Source: Ignavibacteriales bacterium CG18_big_fil_WC_8_21_14_2_50_31_20 (GTDB lineage: Bacteria > Bacteroidota > Ignavibacteria > Ignavibacteriales > Melioribacteraceae). Taken from it: DNA of 41,827 bases. The notes below the pieces were generated by a model. It made no database searches, was not told where the DNA came from, and was given only the letters and a program-made list of their open reading frames with translations. The DNA lies in NCBI GenBank assembly GCA_002786785.1, contig PCUD01000082.1, positions 8,855 through 50,681 on the forward strand. Reading direction: 5' to 3'. Positions 1 to 9,363 of the stretch are shown here, one piece after another (the first letter of the stretch is position 1; the number at the start of each line of letters is the position of its first letter). A program made the translations under genes and the position numbers.

Positions 1-34
1 ATAATTTTTTTTAAAATACAAAATATTTTTTTTA

Positions 35-976
35 TTAAGCAATAATTTGTGTCCCACCATTTTCCTTTCCAATTTCTTCTTCAGATGTTATAACGGCTCT
101 AGTTCCACCATTTTTAATAAAATTTATTGCAGCCAAAATTTTAGGTTGCATACTACCAGCTCCAAATTGATTTTCTTCTAAATATTTTTCAGCTTCATTT
201 ACAGTAATTACATCAAGTTCTTTTTGATCTGGTTTTCCATAATTAATATATACTTTTGGCACGTCTGTAATAATGTATAGAGTTTCGGCATTAATTTGTT
301 GAGCCAATAATGATGACGCTCTATCTTTATCGATAACAGCTTCAATTGCTTCAAGATAATTATTTTCGTGTCTGTAAATTGGAACTCCGCCGCCGCCAAC
401 AGCAATTACAATATGTCCATTATTTACAAGTTCATCAATTATTTGTTTGTTCATAATATCTTGTGGAATTGGTGATGGAACAATTCTTCTCCATCCTCGT
501 TTTGCAGAATCTTCTTTGAATTGCCAATTATTAGCTTTTGCTAATAAATCGGCCTCTTCTTTGATGTAAAAAGAGCCAATGGGTTTTGTAGGATTCTTAA
601 AAGCTGGGTCATTAATATCAACTAAAACTTGCGTAATTAGTGAAACAACATTTCTGTTTATATCAAAATCGTTTAATACATTTCTCATCTGTCGTTCAAG
701 CATATATCCAATTCCGCCTTGCGAATCGGCAACACAAATATCTAAAGGCATTTTAGGAATTTTATATTTTTCGTAACCTGCTTCATTTCGTAACATAATA
801 TTACCAACTTGTGGACCATTTCCATGTGTTATTACAACATTATATCCACTTCTGATAAGTTCAAGAAGTTTTGCTAGAGTTTCATACGCATTCTTTTCCT
901 GCTGTTCAATAGTTCCCGCTTCGGACGCACGCAAGAGTGCATTTCCACCTAAAGCTACAACTGCTATTTTTTTCAT
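35..976 (-). CDS. arcC: Carbamate kinase
   Basis: Amino-acid kinase family enzyme interconverting carbamoyl phosphate + ADP with carbamate + ATP in the cytoplasm. Visible motifs are the N-terminal glycine loop VVALGGNALL (residues 6-15), HGNGPQVGN (about 51-59) and the Gly-rich GGGGVPIYR segment in the second half; the length of 313 aa is usual for the family. The frame stays open upstream to a GTG at 989-991, which would add five residues (MIKKI). I chose the ATG at 974-976 because MKKIAVVALGGNA is the normal family start; no strong ribosome binding site decides between them. It lies last in a minus-strand run after glmS and a cyclic-DPG-synthetase-like gene, separated from the latter by a hairpin at 1014-1049. 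No carbamoyltransferase partner is in the window, so whether it makes ATP or makes carbamoyl phosphate cannot be told. Confidence 0.93.
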   Translation of the reverse strand: MKKIAVVALGGNALLRASEAGTIEQQEKNAYETLAKLLELIRSGYNVVITHGNGPQVGNIMLRNEAGYEKYKIPKMPLDICVADSQGGIGYMLERQMRNVLNDFDINRNVVSLITQVLVDINDPAFKNPTKPIGSFYIKEEADLLAKANNWQFKEDSAKRGWRRIVPSPIPQDIMNKQIIDELVNNGHIVIAVGGGGVPIYRHENNYLEAIEAVIDKDRASSLLAQQINAETLYIITDVPKVYINYGKPDQKELDVITVNEAEKYLEENQFGAGSMQPKILAAINFIKNGGTRAVITSEEEIGKENGGTQIIA

Positions 977-999
977 AATTTTCTTAATCACATAATACT

Positions 1000-1049
1000 G
1001 GTTTAAAAATACAGAACCGGAGTCTTTAAAATATCAAAAACCCCGGTTC
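1000..1049 (-). terminator. Hairpin between the cDPGS-like gene and arcC
   Basis: The arms GAACCGG (1014-1020) and CCGGTTC (1043-1049) are perfectly complementary, with a 22-base AT-rich spacer. Read on the minus strand the stem is followed by TGTATTTTT. This could be a weak terminator or attenuator lowering arcC expression relative to the upstream gene. The long loop makes a full intrinsic terminator uncertain. Confidence 0.4.
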
Positions 1050-1060
1050 CACAAATGGTT

Positions 1061-2380
1061 TTATAAAATGCCTTTTTGCTTTAAGATACTTTCAAGCGTT
1101 ATTGCACCTATCTCTTGTAAATCGTATTTTACTCGAGTTGAAGGTTTATTAATCTTTAAAATTCTTCCAAGATCTATTGGAGTTCCAATAACAACAGAAT
1201 CACAATCAACTCTGTTTATTGTTTCTTCTAAGTCCTTCATTTGTTCATCGCCATAACCCATTGCAGGTAATAAAATTCCTATGTTTGGATATTTTTCATA
1301 AGTAGCTGTAATTGATTTTACAGTATACGGACGTGGGTCAACAATTTCTGAAGCATTTAGTTTTTGAGCAGCTACAGTTCCAGCACCGTATTTCATTTCA
1401 CCATGAGTTAATGTAGGACCATCTTCAACAACAAGTACTCTTTTCCCCGTAACAAGTTCTGGGTGTTCAACAGTAAGTGGTGATGCACCTTCAATAATTG
1501 CTGCTTTTGGATTTACGCTTCTTACATTTTTCATAACTGTTAAAATGTCTGCACCATCAGCCGATTCCATTTTATTAATTACAACAGCATCAGCTAAACG
1601 AAGCGAAGTATTTCCTGGATAGTAAATCATTTCATGTCCAGGTCTGTGAGGATCAACAACTGTAAATGTTAAATCAGCTTTATAAAATGACATGTCGTTA
1701 TTTCCACCATCCCAAAGTATTATATCTGCTTCTTTTTCAGCTTCACGAACAATTGCCTCGTAATCAACACCAGAATAAATTATTCCACCCATAGCGATGT
1801 GCGGTTCATACTCTTCAATTTCTTCAATTGTACATTGATGAAATTTTAAATCCTCCAAAGTTGCAAAACGCTGTACTTTTTGCTTTACTAAATCTCCGTA
1901 AGGCATTGGATGACGAATTGATACTACTTTTTTACCAGCTGCTCTTAGTAACTCAACTATTTTTCGGGATGTTTGTGATTTTCCACAACCGGTTCTTACA
2001 GCAACAACTGCAATAACTGGTTTGGTTGATTTTATCATAGTTTCTTCACCACCGAGTAAACGAAATGAAATACCCGCAGCATTTACGATTGATGCTTTTG
2101 TCATAACATAATTAAAAGGCACATCCGAGTATGAAAAAACTACTTCGTGAACATTAAACTTTTCAATTAAATTTGTTAATTCTGATTCATCATAAATCTT
2201 AATTCCATCTGGATAAAGTTTGCCAGCTAACTCAGTTGGATACATTCTTCCATCTATATTAGGAATTTGAGTTGCTGTAAAAGCTACAACATTATATTCC
2301 TCTTTGTCTCTAAAATAGACGTTAAAATTGTGAAAATCGCGCCCAGCGGCACCCATAATTAGAACATTTTTACGTGACAT
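1061..2380 (-). CDS. Cyclic 2,3-diphosphoglycerate synthetase-like P-loop NTPase
   Basis: 439-aa cytoplasmic protein. An N-terminal Rossmann-like part (MSRKNVLIMGAAGRDFHNF, residues 1-19) is followed by a P-loop VRTGCGKS at 128-135 and a GTPase-like body with WDGGNND and VVINKMES segments. This layout and the GAAGRDFHNFN start match proteins annotated as cyclic 2,3-diphosphoglycerate synthetase or predicted GTPases. The archaeal enzyme phosphorylates 2,3-DPG and cyclises it. Bacterial homologues are often found beside carbamate kinase or carbamoyltransferase genes, so a role in carbamoyl phosphate metabolism is as likely as cDPG synthesis; that is inference. The start is supported by AGGAG a few bases ahead of the ATG. 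It lies 20 bases downstream of glmS, so the two may be co-transcribed. Confidence 0.75.
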   Translation of the reverse strand: MSRKNVLIMGAAGRDFHNFNVYFRDKEEYNVVAFTATQIPNIDGRMYPTELAGKLYPDGIKIYDESELTNLIEKFNVHEVVFSYSDVPFNYVMTKASIVNAAGISFRLLGGEETMIKSTKPVIAVVAVRTGCGKSQTSRKIVELLRAAGKKVVSIRHPMPYGDLVKQKVQRFATLEDLKFHQCTIEEIEEYEPHIAMGGIIYSGVDYEAIVREAEKEADIILWDGGNNDMSFYKADLTFTVVDPHRPGHEMIYYPGNTSLRLADAVVINKMESADGADILTVMKNVRSVNPKAAIIEGASPLTVEHPELVTGKRVLVVEDGPTLTHGEMKYGAGTVAAQKLNASEIVDPRPYTVKSITATYEKYPNIGILLPAMGYGDEQMKDLEETINRVDCDSVVIGTPIDLGRILKINKPSTRVKYDLQEIGAITLESILKQKGIL

Positions 2381-2400
2381 AATCGTACTCCTATTTTTGA

Positions 2401-4242
2401 TTATTCTACAGTTACACTTTTTGCTAGATTTCTTGGTTGATCAACATTTAATCCCTTTTTAACCGCAACGTGATATGCTAATAACTGCAATGGAATTACA
2501 GTAAGAATTGGCATTAACATTCTGATTGTGTCTGGAATTTTAATTGAGAAATCAACTAATTTATCTATTTCATCATCATTTTCGCTTGCAATGGCTATAA
2601 TTCTTCCTTTGCGTGCTTTAACTTCTTCAATATTTGTAATTACTTTATCGTAAACAGAATCTTTTGGAGCTATAAAAACTACTGGCATATTTTCATCAAT
2701 TAATGCAATTGGTCCATGCTTCATTTCTGCTGCGGGATAACCCTCAGCATGAATGTATGAAATCTCTTTCATTTTAAGAGCACCTTCCAATGCAACTGGA
2801 AAGTTATATCCTCTTCCAAGATATAGGAAGTTTTTTGCGTCTACAAATTTTTCTGCAATAGCTTCAATTTGATCATTTAATTTTAATATTTGTTCAATTT
2901 TTTTTGGAAGCAATTCTAATTCGCGAAGTATATTTTGCCCATCAATTAAACTAAGATGCCGTTTTCTTCCAATTAAAACAGAAATTAATGCAAAAACAAC
3001 TAATTGCGATGTAAATGCTTTTGTGGAAGCAACTCCAATTTCTGGACCAGCATGAACGTAAACTCCAGCATCACTTTCGCGAGCAATTGAACTTCCAACA
3101 ACATTACATATTCCAAGAATAAGTGCGTCTCTTCTGCGTGCTTCTTTCATAGCTGCAAGAGTATCGGCTGTTTCGCCACTTTGAGAAATGAAAAACATTG
3201 CATCATCTTTAGTTACAATAGGATTTCTATAACGAAATTCTGAAGCATAATCTACTTCAACAGGAAGTCCAGTAAATTGCTCAAGCATATATTCGCCAAC
3301 TAATCCAGCATGCCAAGAAGTTCCACAAGCAGATAATAAAATTCTTTTTGAGTTAGCAATTTGACCCGTAATTCTTTCAATTCCACCTAGCTTTGCAGTT
3401 CCTTCATCCATAAGTATTCTGCCTCTAAAAGAATCGTGAACAGAATTAACTTGTTCAAAAATTTCTTTTAGCATGTAGTGAGGATAATCACCTTTGCTAA
3501 TTTCGTTAAGTTCAACACTAATTTCGTGAACTTCTTTTAAAATATCTTCGTTATCAATTGAACTTGCTGTAAACTTATCTTTTGTTACTTCAACTATTTC
3601 ACCATCTTCAAGATAAACACAATGACTTGTATGCCCAACCAGCGCATTTACATCAGAAGCTACATAATGCTCACCATCACCAATTCCTATAACAAGTGGT
3701 GAGCCTTTACGAGCAACGATTATTTTATCCGGTTCAAGTTTGGAAATAATACAAACTCCGTAAGTACCTTTAACCTCGCTTAATGCTAACTGAACAGCTT
3801 TGAGCAGTAATTTACCCTTCTTCATAAAGCTATCAATAAGATGAACTAAAACTTCTGTATCGGTTTGAGATATAAAACCATATCCATCCTTAATTAATTT
3901 AGCTTTAATTTCAGAATAATTTTCAATTACCCCATTATGAACAACATAAAGAGTTTCATCTTTGTTAAAATGTGGATGTGCGTTTATTTCACTTGGCTCA
4001 CCATGGGTAGCCCATCTCGTATGTGCAATACCTATTGAGGATAAATCAATATCTAAATGTTCAACTTTATCTTCAAGTTTTGATACTTTTCCAAGACTTT
4101 TTATTACTCTTGTTTCTCGCTTTACATTTGAAATAATTCCAATCCCAGCTGAATCATATCCCCTATATTCAAGTCTTTTTAATCCTTCAAGAAGGATAGG
4201 AATTGAATTTTTACTACCAATGTAACCTACTATACCGCACAT
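2401..4242 (-). CDS. glmS: Glutamine-fructose-6-phosphate aminotransferase (isomerizing)
   Basis: Makes glucosamine-6-phosphate from fructose-6-phosphate and glutamine, the entry step to UDP-GlcNAc for peptidoglycan and LPS. The N-terminal glutaminase begins MCGIVGYIG, so Cys2 is the nucleophile after Met removal, and HTRWATHG lies at 74-81. Two SIS isomerase domains follow, with SACGTSWHAG at 304-313, SQSGETADT at 353-361 and EIGVASTKAFT at 401-411. The C-terminus NLAKSVTVE is the conserved family end with the active-site lysine. The length of 613 aa is standard. The 207-base upstream gap to dinB should hold its promoter; I saw no glmS-ribozyme-like structure there. Confidence 0.97.
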   Translation of the reverse strand: MCGIVGYIGSKNSIPILLEGLKRLEYRGYDSAGIGIISNVKRETRVIKSLGKVSKLEDKVEHLDIDLSSIGIAHTRWATHGEPSEINAHPHFNKDETLYVVHNGVIENYSEIKAKLIKDGYGFISQTDTEVLVHLIDSFMKKGKLLLKAVQLALSEVKGTYGVCIISKLEPDKIIVARKGSPLVIGIGDGEHYVASDVNALVGHTSHCVYLEDGEIVEVTKDKFTASSIDNEDILKEVHEISVELNEISKGDYPHYMLKEIFEQVNSVHDSFRGRILMDEGTAKLGGIERITGQIANSKRILLSACGTSWHAGLVGEYMLEQFTGLPVEVDYASEFRYRNPIVTKDDAMFFISQSGETADTLAAMKEARRRDALILGICNVVGSSIARESDAGVYVHAGPEIGVASTKAFTSQLVVFALISVLIGRKRHLSLIDGQNILRELELLPKKIEQILKLNDQIEAIAEKFVDAKNFLYLGRGYNFPVALEGALKMKEISYIHAEGYPAAEMKHGPIALIDENMPVVFIAPKDSVYDKVITNIEEVKARKGRIIAIASENDDEIDKLVDFSIKIPDTIRMLMPILTVIPLQLLAYHVAVKKGLNVDQPRNLAKSVTVE

Positions 4243-4449
4243 ATATTATCCCATATTGTTTAATTAATAAAATATTTTAGTTAAAAATAGGTTAAAGGTT
4301 TGGAAACGGATTTAACAAAAGTGGATTTACTTTCTGATGAAATATTTCTTTTATTGCATTATTATACATAAAGTTCATATAAATATTATAAAAAATCACT
4401 TATTTCTAATTTCAGAAAAAAATATCACAATTCCAAAGCCATTAAACTA

Positions 4450-5607
4450 TTATTTTTGCGCCCCGCTATTTCCAAATTTAATTGATCCAAACCCAAATTT
4501 ATCCCTAATTGAAGTAACAGCTTTTAGCATATTTTTTCTGACTTTGCTTTCTGTATCAAACAAATTTTCTTGCGTATTAAACTCACTAAAATTAGTTAAA
4601 TGAATTCCTATTAAACGAACGGCAACTCTTCTGCTATAAGCATTATTAAACAATTTGGAAGCCGTTTCATATATTGTTTTATCGTCGTTTGTTGCTTTAA
4701 TTGTTTTTGCACGGGTAATTGTAACAAAATCGGAATATCGGAGCTTAATGCTTATTGTTGCAGCTTCCCAATTTTTATCTCGCAAAATTTGACACACTTT
4801 ACCAACTAAATTAAAAAGTGTATCCTCTATTTTCTCTTTATTAACTTCGTCTTTTCCGTAAGTCCTTTCTTTTGATATACTTAGCCGTTCATGATTTATA
4901 TTAAAATTTGTACTTCCCATCCCGTTTGCTTTATTCCAAAGCGAAGTACCTGCTTTTCCATAAGCCAAAGAAAAATACTCTTCCGAAACTTTTGCAATGT
5001 CTTCAATTTTGAAAAATCCTTTTGAATTTAATGATTCAAGCATAACTCGCCCAACTCCAGGAATTACTTCAACAGGTAATGGTGCAAGAAATGCTTTTTC
5101 CATTCCAGGAAAAATAAAAGTAACTCCTTTTGGTTTTGCGTAATCGGAACATATTTTTGCAATTGTTTTGTTTGAACCTATTCCAATTGAGCAAGGGAGC
5201 AGCAATTCTTTTTCTATTTCATTTTGTATTTTTTTTGCAAAAGTAAATAGTGAACCATAAATTTTTTGTGTCCCAGAAAAATCCATGTAAAACTCATCAA
5301 TGGATGCTTGCTGAATTACTGGAGCGTATTTTTCAAGAATTTTTTTCACTTCTTCAGAAAATCGAGAATATTCGCCCATAGTACCGTTTACATATATTCC
5401 ATTTGGACAAAGCTTATAAGCCTGCTTTATTGGCATTGCAGAGTGAATTCCGTATTCTCGTGCTTCATAGGAACAAGCCGCAACTACACCTCTGCCATAT
5501 TTAGGATTTGCCCCAACAATAACTGGTTTTCCAATTAAATTTGGGTTTAAAATCCGTTCAACAGATACAAAAAATGTATCTAAATCTAAATGAAATATTG
5601 TTTTCAT
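4450..5607 (-). CDS. dinB: DNA polymerase IV (Y family)
   Basis: Error-prone translesion polymerase. Catalytic acidic residues are D8 in HLDLDTFF (6-13) and D104/E105 in SIDEFYMD (102-109). The helix-hairpin-helix segment PVEVIPGVGRVMLESL and a little-finger domain follow. QENLF, about 30 residues from the C-terminus, fits the beta-clamp binding motif (QxxLF), which is more internal than in E. coli DinB. The length of 385 aa is typical. It is divergent from floA across 239 bases. I found no convincing LexA-type palindrome upstream, so SOS control is not shown. Confidence 0.95.
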   Translation of the reverse strand: MKTIFHLDLDTFFVSVERILNPNLIGKPVIVGANPKYGRGVVAACSYEAREYGIHSAMPIKQAYKLCPNGIYVNGTMGEYSRFSEEVKKILEKYAPVIQQASIDEFYMDFSGTQKIYGSLFTFAKKIQNEIEKELLLPCSIGIGSNKTIAKICSDYAKPKGVTFIFPGMEKAFLAPLPVEVIPGVGRVMLESLNSKGFFKIEDIAKVSEEYFSLAYGKAGTSLWNKANGMGSTNFNINHERLSISKERTYGKDEVNKEKIEDTLFNLVGKVCQILRDKNWEAATISIKLRYSDFVTITRAKTIKATNDDKTIYETASKLFNNAYSRRVAVRLIGIHLTNFSEFNTQENLFDTESKVRKNMLKAVTSIRDKFGFGSIKFGNSGAQK

Positions 5608-5846
5608 ATTGCCAATTTAAAGCAAATTTAAGTAATTGTAAAACAATCCATTAAATTTGATGTCTAATCATAGGTTATTCAATTTTACTTTACACCAAAT
5701 TGGCTATTTTTTTAATATTTACATAGTTTTTAAATTTTAAAGCTATATCTTGATGAATAAGAAAAATTAGCTTTTGATAATATGTTGTAATAATACCTCT
5801 TTATTCATAAATTAAGTTTAGCATTAATTAAATATTAGGAGCACTA

Positions 5847-6839
5847 ATGGAAGCAGTAACTGGATTATCAGTCGTAATTATTATAGGGGCGGTATTTTTC
5901 CTTTTCCTATTTACATATTTTGTCCCAATTGGACTTTACATAACAGCATATTTTTCTGGAGTGAAACTTAAGATTTTCAAGGACCTAGTAGGAATGAGAC
6001 TTCGAAAAGTTTCACCAATGGTAATTGTCCGTAGCCAAATCTCTGCAGCTAAAGCTGGCATTGAACTTGACACTTCATTTTTAGAAGCACATTATCTTGC
6101 TGGTGGAAATGTTATTAATGTTGTAAATGCATTAATATCTGCAAATAAAGCAAATCTTGAACTTTCATTTGAGAAAGCTGCTGCAATTGATTTAGCGGGT
6201 CGTAACGTTTTGGAGGCTGTTCAAATGTCTGTACTTCCAAAAGTTATTGAAACCCCAATGGTCTCGGCTGTTGCAAAAGATGGAATTCAATTAAAAGCAA
6301 TTGCACGAATTACAGTAAGAGCCAATCTTGAAAGACTTGTTGGAGGTGCTAACGAATCTACAATTTTAGCTCGTGTTGGCGAAGGAATTGTATCTACGAT
6401 AGGCTCAAGTGTATCTTATAAAGATGTGTTGGAAAATCCTGATAATATTTCAAAAGTAGTTTTAGCAAAGGGATTAGACTCTGGCACCGCATTTGAGATA
6501 CTTTCAATTGATATTGCTGATGTTGACGTTGGTACAAACATTGGTGCTATACTTCAAACAGACCAAGCTGAAGCTGATTTAAAAGTTGCTCGTGCAAAAG
6601 CTGAAGAAAGACGTGCTGCTGCAATTGCATTAGAACAAGAAATGACTGCGGAAGTAGCAAGGATGCGTGCAAAAGTTGTTGAAGCAGAAGTTGAAATTCC
6701 ACTTGCAATGGCTGAAGCATTTCGTAAAGGTAATTTTGGCGTAATGGATTATTACAATCTTAAAAATATTCAATCAGATACTGAAATGAGAAATTCTATT
6801 GCAAAGCCAGATTCTGATAAAAAAGATAGCCACGAGTAG
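5847..6839 (+). CDS. floA: Flotillin-like membrane scaffold protein FloA
   Basis: Membrane-microdomain scaffold of the FloA (YqfA) family. A hydrophobic N-terminal segment (about residues 5-32) forms the membrane hairpin. It is followed by an SPFH/band-7-type domain with family landmarks such as GMRLRKVSP and [20 protein letters not shown]. An Ala/Glu-rich coiled region (about 235-300, e.g. [18 protein letters not shown]) is the usual oligomerisation part. The length of 330 aa is normal. AGGAG at 5837-5841 sits five bases before the ATG. It heads a tight run with a membrane-anchored unknown and a helicase. The usual floA partner, an NfeD-like protease/membrane protein, is not next to it. Confidence 0.93.
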   Translation: MEAVTGLSVVIIIGAVFFLFLFTYFVPIGLYITAYFSGVKLKIFKDLVGMRLRKVSPMVIVRSQISAAKAGIELDTSFLEAHYLAGGNVINVVNALISANKANLELSFEKAAAIDLAGRNVLEAVQMSVLPKVIETPMVSAVAKDGIQLKAIARITVRANLERLVGGANESTILARVGEGIVSTIGSSVSYKDVLENPDNISKVVLAKGLDSGTAFEILSIDIADVDVGTNIGAILQTDQAEADLKVARAKAEERRAAAIALEQEMTAEVARMRAKVVEAEVEIPLAMAEAFRKGNFGVMDYYNLKNIQSDTEMRNSIAKPDSDKKDSHE

Positions 6840-6842
6840 AAA

Positions 6843-7367
6843 ATGGATAATATAGTTGATTATCTGGTAGTTCTATTTTTTGTAATTAGCTTTTTATCTT
6901 CCATTTTTAAGAAGAAAAAAACCGTTAATGCTAATTCAGAAAATAAAGCTCTCAAACCTAAGAATCAGACCCAGGAAGTAGTTCAGAAAGTTAGAACAAG
7001 CAATCCTTTCGAAGACTTTGTTAAATCTATCAACAATGAGTTTGAGAAAGCAAAAGAGGATAGCTCTCGTTCAGAGGTTGACGACTATTATGAAAAGGCT
7101 ATGCGTAAATCAGTTGAGTTTGAATTGCCAGATAAAAAGATTTATCGCCAAGTTGAATTTGTTGAACCAAATTTAGCAAAAAAAATAGTTAAGCATGACG
7201 AATCTATTTCAAGTCAATCCTACGCTAAGTCTCTTCAGAAAAATAGAGAAAGGCACGAAAGTAAAAAAGCAAAAGAAATTAGGAATAGCTTAATACAGCC
7301 TGATTCGATTAAAAATTTTATTATAATGAATGAGATTTTAGGAAAGCCAAAAGCATTGCAAAGATAA
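6843..7367 (+). CDS. Unknown single-pass membrane protein linked to floA
   Basis: 174 aa with one N-terminal membrane helix (about residues 5-23, YLVVLFFVISFLSSIF). A KKKK cluster follows, then a long charged, low-complexity, probably largely disordered cytoplasmic tail rich in Lys, Glu and Ser. The basic residues right after the helix suggest the tail is in the cytoplasm. No catalytic motif or family was recognised. It begins 3 bases after the floA stop, and its stop codon shares one base with the start of the downstream helicase (TAATG), so translation of the three is probably coupled. The position suggests a FloA-associated adaptor, but this is only inference from context. Confidence 0.75.
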   Translation: MDNIVDYLVVLFFVISFLSSIFKKKKTVNANSENKALKPKNQTQEVVQKVRTSNPFEDFVKSINNEFEKAKEDSSRSEVDDYYEKAMRKSVEFELPDKKIYRQVEFVEPNLAKKIVKHDESISSQSYAKSLQKNRERHESKKAKEIRNSLIQPDSIKNFIIMNEILGKPKALQR

Positions 7368-9361
7368 TGGCAAAAAAGTATACTTTAAAAAAAGTTAACA
7401 AAACGGGTATTCAGAAATCAAAAATTGATGAAGCCCGTTTTTCTATTAATTACAAAGAAGAATTAAACACGGCTCAATTTGAAGCGGCTTCAGCTATTGA
7501 AGGTTCATATCTAGTAATTGCTGGTGCTGGAACTGGCAAAACGCGAACACTGGTTTATAGAGTTTCAAGATTAATTGAACTTGGATATGACCCGCAATCT
7601 ATTTTACTTTTAACTTTTACCAGAAAGGCTGCCCGTGAAATGATGAACCGTGCAACCATATTATTGGATAATAGATGTTCAAAAATTAATGGTGGAACCT
7701 TCCATTCGTTTGCAAACTTAACTTTGCGAAGATATTCCAAAGCAATTGGACTTGATTCAAACTTTATAATTTTAGATCAAGGCGATAGTGAAGATGTAAT
7801 TAATCTAATTCGTGGGCAAATGAATCTTGCTAAATTGAAGCAAAGGTTTCCAAATAAACAAACAATTTTAAAAGTTATTAGTTTAAATAAAAATACATCA
7901 AAGCCAATTGATGAAATACTTATTGAAAACTATCCTCATTTTGCTGAGCATATTGATAAAATAGTTGAAATAAAAACTAATTATGAAAAGTATAAATTTG
8001 TTAATTCCCTTTTGGATTATGATGATTTGCTAGTTTATTTGCTTAAATTTTTGTCAGAGCATAATAAGTATGCTGTTAATTTATTGTCTAATATAAAATT
8101 TATTATGGTTGATGAATATCAGGACACAAATAAATTGCAAGCTGATATAATTAAAGCACTTTCAACTATTAATAAAAATGTTATGGTTGTTGGCGATGAT
8201 TCACAATCAATTTATTCTTTTCGTGGTGCTAATTTTAAAAATATTATGGATTTCCCAAAACTTTTTGAGAATACAATTCTTATTAAATTAGAGGAAAATT
8301 ACAGAAGTACGAATGAGATACTTAGTTTTGCTAATCATTTATTAGAATTTGCAATTGAAAAATATCCAAAAAAACTTTTTACAAATATTTCTGATGGAGA
8401 GTTACCAGCTATTATCTCAGCAACAAATGACAATATGCAATCCAGGTTTATTGTTGAACGTGTTTTAGAATTGAGAGAGGAAGGCGTGCCACTTGAAGAA
8501 ATAGCTGTTCTGTTTCGTTCATCATATCACTCATTTAATTTAGAGGTAGAATTAGATAAAGCAAGTATTCCATATATAAAATTTGGAGGAATGAAGTTTG
8601 TGGAAACCGCCCATGTAAAAGATGTATTAGCTTTCCTGCGTATTTCAATAAATCCAAAAGATTTTGTTAGCTGGTACCGTATTTTGTTATTGCATGAAGG
8701 AGTTGGACCAAAACGTGCTCAAATGATGATGGAAGAAATTTCAAATATTAATATTAATAACATTTCTTACGATTTAAAAAACAACAAAATACTTGAAAAG
8801 ATATTCCCACTTCTTGATCTAATTCAAAATATGAATAAAAATTATTCACTTCCAACTGAGAAACTTGAACTTATTTTTAATTATTACAACCCCTTATTCA
8901 AAAAAAAGTATGATGATTTTAATAAGCGGAGAAAGGATTTGGAAGCATTAGTTAATATTGCAAGCAACTACGATAATGCTATAACATTTCTTGCGGATAT
9001 GGCTCTTGAACCACCACAGGATTCTGTTGCAGATATTGATGAAGAGGATAAGGAAAATGAGTTTCTTACACTTTCCACAATCCATTCAGCTAAAGGATTA
9101 GAATGGCATTCCGTTTTTATAATTCATGCAATGGATGGATTTTTCCCAGCAGCACAGTCTTTTGATTCACAAGAGTCTTTGGAAGAAGAAAGACGCTTAA
9201 TGTATGTTGCAGTGACTCGTGCTAAGCAAAATCTGTTTATCTCACATCCATCAAATATATTTGATAGATATAGTGGATATACCTTGGCAAAACCTTCGCG
9301 TTTTATTGCAAAAATTAGCGAGCAGCTTGCAGATGAATGGATTATTGAAGAGGAATTTTGA
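7367..9361 (+). CDS. UvrD/PcrA-type superfamily 1 DNA helicase
   Basis: 3'-5' SF1A helicase acting on DNA in repair or replication. Motifs in order: Q motif LNTAQFEAA (33-41), Walker A AGAGTGKT (52-59), motif Ia TFTRKAA (83-89), motif II VDEYQDTN (248-255), motif III GDDSQSIYSFRGA (276-288), motif V STIHSAKGLEW and motif VI EEERRLMYVAVTRAK near the C-terminus. At 664 aa it is somewhat shorter than UvrD/PcrA (about 720) and lacks their long C-terminal extension. It could be a PcrA, Rep or generic UvrD paralogue; I leave the symbol open. The start overlaps the upstream stop by one base. Confidence 0.93.
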   Translation: MAKKYTLKKVNKTGIQKSKIDEARFSINYKEELNTAQFEAASAIEGSYLVIAGAGTGKTRTLVYRVSRLIELGYDPQSILLLTFTRKAAREMMNRATILLDNRCSKINGGTFHSFANLTLRRYSKAIGLDSNFIILDQGDSEDVINLIRGQMNLAKLKQRFPNKQTILKVISLNKNTSKPIDEILIENYPHFAEHIDKIVEIKTNYEKYKFVNSLLDYDDLLVYLLKFLSEHNKYAVNLLSNIKFIMVDEYQDTNKLQADIIKALSTINKNVMVVGDDSQSIYSFRGANFKNIMDFPKLFENTILIKLEENYRSTNEILSFANHLLEFAIEKYPKKLFTNISDGELPAIISATNDNMQSRFIVERVLELREEGVPLEEIAVLFRSSYHSFNLEVELDKASIPYIKFGGMKFVETAHVKDVLAFLRISINPKDFVSWYRILLLHEGVGPKRAQMMMEEISNININNISYDLKNNKILEKIFPLLDLIQNMNKNYSLPTEKLELIFNYYNPLFKKKYDDFNKRRKDLEALVNIASNYDNAITFLADMALEPPQDSVADIDEEDKENEFLTLSTIHSAKGLEWHSVFIIHAMDGFFPAAQSFDSQESLEEERRLMYVAVTRAKQNLFISHPSNIFDRYSGYTLAKPSRFIAKISEQLADEWIIEEEF

Positions 9362-9363
9362 TA

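Noticed and set aside
1-34. Terminator after arcC at the window edge
   Set aside because: The sequence is nearly pure A/T and the only stem (AAAATA/TATTTT) is too weak to call.
4243-4449. Possible glmS ribozyme or riboswitch upstream of glmS
   Set aside because: No conserved glmS-ribozyme core or pairing could be seen, and the element is mainly a Firmicutes feature.
4337-4603. Plus-strand frame of 88 codons across the glmS-dinB gap
   Set aside because: Most of it is antisense to the dinB 3' end, which is a certain gene; composition is that of translated AT-rich noncoding DNA.
5623-5630. TAAATTTG on the minus strand as a dinB -7 element
   Set aside because: It matches TAnnTTTG, but no TTTG lies at the proper distance upstream and it would leave only about ten bases of leader.
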